NCBI GenBank assembly: GCA_016721185.1
Contig: JADKIP010000006.1
Location: forward strand, 83,497-147,496
Reading direction: 5' to 3'
Source: Candidatus Dechloromonas phosphorivorans
GTDB taxonomy: Bacteria; Pseudomonadota; Gammaproteobacteria; Burkholderiales; Rhodocyclaceae
DNA length: 64,000 nt
Both the position numbers and the translations under genes were made by a program. The notes under the pieces are model-generated. The model saw nothing but the letters and a program-made list of their open reading frames with translations, was not told where the DNA came from and did not search any database. The first letter of the stretch is position 1. Every line of letters starts with the position of its first letter. This document shows positions 58,854-64,000 of the stretch, piece after piece.

Positions 58854-60340
58854 GAGCACGCCGCGCGAAATTCTTGACCGCCTGGAAGCGCTGGGCATCG
58901 AGCCGACCAGGCGTTGCCGACGACAGCCGGCAGGTTCTGGCCGGGCGATCTCTTCCTGGCTTATCCGGGCGATCTGGCCGATGGCCGTCGTTATATTGCC
59001 GATGCCCTGGCGCGTGGCGCCGTGGCTGTGCTCTGGCAGCCGGGCGCGATTTTGATTCTGGAATTCGGCGTTGACCGTGGCCAGCTAACCTGCCGGTCGA
59101 TGCCCTGCGTCCGCTCGCCGGACCGCTGGCCCATGCCGTCTATGGTCACCCGAGCGAAAACCTGTCGCTGATCGCCATCACCGGCACCAATGGCAAGACG
59201 ACGATCAGCCAGTGCCTGGCCCGCGCCTACCCGAAGCCTTGCGCGATCATCGGTACGCTCGGCGCCGGCTTCCCGGATGCGCTGGTCGAAACCGGCTTCA
59301 CGACGCCGGAAGCGACGACCCTGATGCGTTATCTGGCCGAAGTTTCGCGTGAGCGGCGCCGCCGCCTGCGCGCTGGAAGCCAGCTCGATCGGCATCGAGG
59401 AGGGCCGGATGAACGGCGCCCGCGTCGACGTCGCGGTGTTCACCAACTTCACCCGCGACCACCTCGATTACCACGGCAGCATGGAAGCCTATGCCGCCGC
59501 CAAGGAAAGCTCTTCCGCTGGCCGCGCCTGCGCACGGCGATCATCAATCTGGATGACGAGTTGGGCGTCAGCTGGCCCGCGAGACGACGGCCATGCGCGT
59601 TCTCGGTTACGCCATCGGCGAACCCAAGCGCGACTTTCCGGCGCTGGTGCGGGCCGAAAATCTGGTCGATACGCCCTTTGGTCAGCGCTTCACCTGGTCC
59701 TGCCGAACGGTCGCGCCATCGTTGATACCGGCCTGGTCGGGCGTTACAACATTTCAATCTGCTGGCCGTCGCGGCCGTCCTGCACGATGCCGGTCTGCCG
59801 CCGCCGATGTGGCGCGCCGCCTGTCCGAACTGACGCCCGCCGCCGGGCCAGATGGAGCGCGTTGGCGGCAACGGCGAGCCGCTGGTCGTCATCGACTATG
59901 CCCACACCCCGGACGCCCTGGAAAATGCCCTGCAAGCACTGCGCGACGTGGCAACCCCGCGCGGTGGCCGCCTGTGCGTCGTCTTCGGTTGCGGCGGCGA
60001 CCGCGACAAGGGCAAGCGTCCGCAAATGGGCCAGATCGCCGAACGCCTGGCCGACCGCGTGCTGGTTACCAGCGACAACCCCCGCAGCGAAGCGCCGCAG
60101 AGCCATCATCGACGAGATTCTGGCCGGCATGACCCAGGCCGAAGTCGAACCGACCGCGCGCAGGCGATCCGCCGCGCCGTACTCGAAGCCGGTGACAGCG
60201 ATATGATCCTGCTCGCTGGCAAAGGGCATGAGACCTATCAGGATATGGCGCCGGCGTTCGTACTCCCTTTTCCGACCTCGAGCAGGCGCAGAGCAGCGCT
60301 TGCCACTGCGCATCGCAATTTCAAGGAGGTGGCGGCTTGA
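58850..60340 (+). CDS. murE: UDP-MurNAc-tripeptide synthetase MurE (many frameshifts)
   Basis: Adds meso-diaminopimelate to UDP-MurNAc-L-Ala-D-Glu. [18 protein letters not shown] begins the domain; P-loop [91 protein letters not shown] and the DNPRSE meso-DAP motif are all found, spread over three frames. The start is probably GTG 58850. The stop overlaps the murF TTG start (TTGA). Confidence 0.92.
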
Positions 60341-61698
60341 ACTGGCTGCTCTCGCAAGTCGCCCAAGCCGTGGGTGCGCCTATGATCGGCGCCGACGTCC
60401 CCGTCGACGGCGTTTCCACCGATACTCGGGCCGTAGCGCCGGCCGGTTGTTTATCGCCCTGGCCGGCGAGCGTTTCGATGCCCATGAATTTCTCGATCAG
60501 GCCGTGGCGGCCGGTGCCGTCGCGCTGCTGGTCGCTGACGAAAGCAAGTTGCCGGCCGGCGTTTCCGCCCTGGTCGTGGATGACGCGCCTGGCCCTGGGG
60601 CGTCTGGCCGCTGCCTGGCGCGCCCAGTTCAGCCTGCCGGTGATCGCCGTGACGGGTTCGAATGGCAAGACGACGACCAAGGAAATGGTCGCCGCCATCC
60701 TGAAGGCCGCATTCGGGGCGGCGGTGCTGTCGACCCGGGGCAACCTGAACAACGACATCGGCCTGCCGCTGACCCTGCTTGGCCTGCGCGCCTCGCACCG
60801 CGCCGCGGTGATCGAAATGGGCATGAACCATCCGGGCGAAATCGCCTATCTGGCGCCGATCGGCGCGCCGACCGTGGCGCTGGTCACCAACGCCCAGCGC
60901 GCCCACCTCGAAGGCATGGGCGATCTGGACGAAGTGGCGCGGGAAAAGGGGCCATCTTCGGCGGCCTGTCGGCAGATGGTGTCGCCGTGGTCAATGCTGA
61001 CGACCACTACGCGACCTCTGGCGCGGGATGGCCAAGCTCATCCGGTGCGGACTTTGCCATCGACCATGCGGCCGATGTCTCAGGCAGGTCCGTCAGCTAC
61101 TGGATTGGAAATCGGCCCTTCGGTTGAGCGCCCCGGAAGGCCAGGCTGAACTTCGCTTCTCCATTCCCGGCCGGCACAACGCCCGCAATGCCGTGGCTGC
61201 CGCCGCCTGCCTCGCCGCCAAGCCTCCCGATGGCCGCCGTGGTCGCGGGCTGGAAGCCTTCCCCGGTGTCAAGGCCGTCTGCAACGCCGTGCCGGCATCA
61301 GAGGCGCCGAGATTCTCGACGATACCTACAACGCCAATCCGGATTCGGTACGCGCCGGCATCGACGTGCTGGCCGCGACCATCGGCCGCAAGCTGCTGGT
61401 GCTCGGCGACATGGGCGAAATCGGCGAAGCCAGCGGCCAGTATCACGACGAAATCGGCGGCTACGCCAAGAGCCAGGGCATTGACCGGCTGTTCGCGCTG
61501 GGCGATGCGGCGCAACTAGCGGTGCGCAACTTCGGCGAAGGCGCCAAGCATTACTGCAACGTCGACAAGCTGATTGCCGCGGTCGACAAGGAGTTGGGCC
61601 CCGAAACCACCGTGCTGGTCAAGGGTTCGCGCTTCATGAAAATGGAACGGGTGGCCGATGCGCTGGCAGCACCCGTCGCTCCCGAGGAGAAACACTGA
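60337..61698 (+). CDS. murF: UDP-MurNAc-tripeptide--D-Ala-D-Ala ligase MurF (frameshifted)
   Basis: Adds D-Ala-D-Ala. TTG start at 60337 ([20 protein letters not shown]). P-loop [38 protein letters not shown] and [16 protein letters not shown] are present; the last 100 residues ([38 protein letters not shown]) are continuous. Indels near 60450, 60590, 60945, 61030, 61115, 61230 and 61300. Stop overlaps mraY ATG (TGATG). Confidence 0.93.
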
Positions 61699-62813
61699 TG
61701 CTGCTGGCACTGGCCCAATGGCTCGCCCAGGACGTTCGCTTCTTCAACGTCTTCAACTACATCACGCTGCGCACCGTGCTGGCAGCGATGACGGCCCTGC
61801 TGATCTGCTTCAGCCGGCCCGGCAGTCATCCGCTGGCTTGCCGCCAAAAAATCAGCCAGGCGGTGCGCAACGACGGCCGCCAAACCCACCTTGTCAAATC
61901 CGGCACGCCGACCATGGGCGGCGTCCTGATCCTGATCGCCATCGGCATCACGACCCTGCTCTGGGGCGACTTGACGAATAAATACGTGTGGACGGTGCTG
62001 GTCGTCACGCTCGGCTATGGCATCGTCGGCTGGTACGACGACTGGAAGAAGGTCGTCTATCGCGACCCGAACGGCCTGGCCAGCCGCTGGAAATTCTTCT
62101 GGCAGTCGGTGCTCGGCATCGGTGCCGCACTGTTCATCGCCTTCTCGGCCAAAATGCCGGGCCCAGACCGAGCAGGTCGTCCCCTTCTTCAAGTCATGGC
62201 GCACCCGCTGGGCATCGACGGGTTCATTGTGCTGACTTATTTCGTCATTAACGGGCACCAATAATGCCGGTCGCCAAATCTGACGGATACGACCTCTGGA
62301 TGGCGTGGCGTTCATGCCGACACTGATGATCGCCGCCGCCCCTTGTCATCTTCCCTACGTCACCGGCCACTCATTGTTGGGAGGAACACCTGCCGATACC
62401 GTAACAGCCCGGGGCTGGTGGTTGTTGCATCCTGCTCGATTGCGATTGCCGGGCTGGTCTGGAGTTTCCTGTGGTTCAACGCTTACCCGGCCAAAGTGTT
62501 CATAGGCGACGTCGGCGCCCTGGCGCTGGGCGCGGCGCGGGTACAGTGGCCGTGATCCTGCGCCGGGAAATCGTCCTGCTGATCATGGGCGGCGTATTCG
62601 TCATCGAAACCCTGTCGGTGATGTTGGGTAGGTTAGTTCAAATACACCAAGAAACCTTTATCGGCGAGGGCCGACGCATCCTGCGCATGGCGCCGCTGCA
62701 CCACCACCTCCGAACAATCCGGCTGGAAGGAAACGCAGGTTGTCGTCCGCTACTGGATCATCACCATCAGCTCAACAGGTGGCGACGGGATCGCTCCGTT
62801 GAAGTTGCGCTAA
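61698..62813 (+). CDS. mraY: Phospho-MurNAc-pentapeptide translocase MraY (frameshifted)
   Basis: Integral membrane enzyme making lipid [41 protein letters not shown], the YDDWKK catalytic Asp pair and several membrane helices are intact in the first 150 residues. The remainder (NLTDGLDG region, [31 protein letters not shown] and the HHH motif) is scattered across frames. The end garbles to IAPLKLR before TAA at 62811. Six or more indels. Confidence 0.92.
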
Positions 62814-64000
62814 ATGGATCTCAAAGAAGAAACACGTTCTGGTCCCCGGACTCCGGTGAGTCCGGACTGGCGATAGCCGAAATGGCTGCATCGCCAGGGG
62901 CGCGTTAGTCCGGGTCGCCGGTCACGCGATAACCCGCCCAACCTGAAGGCGCTGGGGCGAGTGGCGCCGGGTGCCGGAACTGATCACCGGGCCGTTGACG
63001 GGAGCCCCCCTTCGCCTGGGCGAGCTGGTCGCCCTTTCTCCGGGCGTGTCCAAAAACCGACGCCGGTGATTGCTGCCGGTCGACAGCGAAACTGACCTCG
63101 GAAATCGAGTTATTGCCGCCGGTGTGCGCGGAGCAGGTGCCGGGCTCGAAAATCATTACCATCACCGGTAGCAACGGCAAAACGACGACCACCGCGCTGA
63201 CCGCCCACCCTGCGGAACGTGTCGGTGTGTCGGCCGTCGCCTGCGGCAACGTTTCGCCGTCCGCCCTCGATGCGTTGATGGATGCCCGGGACGCCGGCAC
63301 TCAAGGGCGTACCGCCAAGTTTAGTAAATGGCCGGGCTATCCGGTTTCCAGCTCCGAAACGACGCACCCCTGAACACCACCACGGCCACCGTCCTGAATA
63401 TTTCCGAAGACCATCTCGACCGTTACGAGGAGCAGTCTGGCCAACTACGCCGGCGCCAAGTCGCGGGTCTTCCAGGGTAAGGGCGTCTTGTGGTGCTGAA
63501 TCGTGGCGACTGACGGTCGATGGCCAATGGTCGTTGCGGCCCGGAAGATGGTGACCTTCGGTCTGAATGCTGCGCCGCGCGGGTATCGACTACGGCTTGG
63601 ACCGACGGCGCCATCTGCAGAGACAAAAAAACTTTGTCACGGTCGATTTCTTGGGGTGTCCGGTCTGCACAATGCCGCCAACGCGATGGCGGCGATGGCC
63701 GGTGAATGCCAGAAGCGGTCGGCGTGGCGCTCGGCACGCCTGCTCGAGACCACTCAGAAGCCTTCACAGGCCTGCCGCACCGGGTCGAAACATTGGCGAA
63801 ATCAAGCGGCGTGCTTTATGACGATGACTCAAAGGCACCAATGTCAGCGCCACCTGGCCGCCATCGAGGCTATGGGCCACCAAGGGTCGCCATCGTTCTC
63901 GGCGGCGACGGCAAGGGCCAGGATTTCTCGCCGCTCAAGCTGGCCCTGGAAAAACACGGTCGCGCCGTGGCGCTGATCGGCCGCGATGCCGCAGCCATCG
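62814..64000 (+). CDS. murD: UDP-MurNAc-L-Ala--D-Glu ligase MurD (partial, many frameshifts)
   Basis: Adds D-Glu. ATG at 62814 one codon after mraY. Recognisable blocks: [50 protein letters not shown] (P-loop, central part), [19 protein letters not shown] and the [18 protein letters not shown] region, in all three frames. The gene runs past the right edge. The last 500 bases are the hardest to read. Confidence 0.88.

Noticed and set aside
1..64000. tRNA, rRNA, CRISPR arrays, insertion sequences
   Set aside because: I looked for cloverleaf ends, repeated spacers and transposase motifs and found none I can support.

Overview
The window looks like the chromosome of a betaproteobacterium of the Rhodocyclales (Dechloromonas/Azonexus-like). 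I infer this from overall gene content: a high-G+C backbone, a periplasmic nitrate reductase operon, a Calvin-type fructose-bisphosphate aldolase next to gap/tkt/fbp, a two-domain polyphosphate:AMP phosphotransferase, a haem-binding DUF3365 sensor kinase and a DUF3422 protein. No marker settles the genus. I see no rRNA, tRNA, CRISPR array, transposase or RuBisCO gene.

Layout. 1-15.7 kb is housekeeping and envelope genes: Crp/Fnr regulator, xthA, a glutaredoxin-like protein, oligopeptidase A, purC, DUF3422, an M1-like peptidase overlapping a ChaN-PDZ gene, an SDR-DUF2867 protein, an MsbA-like exporter and a hybrid kinase. 16.1-28.2 kb is the accessory part, all on the minus strand. In transcription order it has a caspase-like protease, a 1830-residue protein with two alpha/beta-hydrolase domains and a CHAT protease domain, an M15 peptidase, a multi-pass membrane protein with a soluble C-terminal domain, then a visibly A+T-richer stretch with a VF530-family protein, an unknown small ORF and a P-loop ATPase fused to a PD-(D/E)XK-like nuclease. 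28.7-39.0 kb is a sugar-phosphate block (fba, pyk, pgk, epd, gap, tkt, fbp) with two related exported proteins inserted. 39.0-45.8 kb holds a PAS-GGDEF-EAL protein, a thioredoxin-like protein, rsmE, pap and argA. 45.9-55.2 kb holds ahpF/ahpC, napDABC behind an FNR-like box, hupB, an unknown gene, a UbiH-family hydroxylase and dsbC. 55.5-64 kb is the start of the division and cell-wall cluster: mraZ-rsmH-ftsL-ftsI-murE-murF-mraY-murD.

Sequence quality changes sharply. Up to about 45.8 kb I find only three genes with a single indel each (pgk, the thioredoxin-like gene, rsmE). From about 45.86 kb to the end nearly every gene is broken by several indels, including cell-wall genes that should be essential. 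I read this as uncorrected sequencing or assembly error, and I annotate those genes over their full homologous span rather than as pseudogenes.

The most interesting candidate is the caspase / lipase-CHAT / M15 peptidase / membrane-protein operon at 19.5-28.2 kb, which resembles a protease-triggered effector system, possibly antiphage. The ATPase-nuclease gene beside it is a second candidate defence gene.
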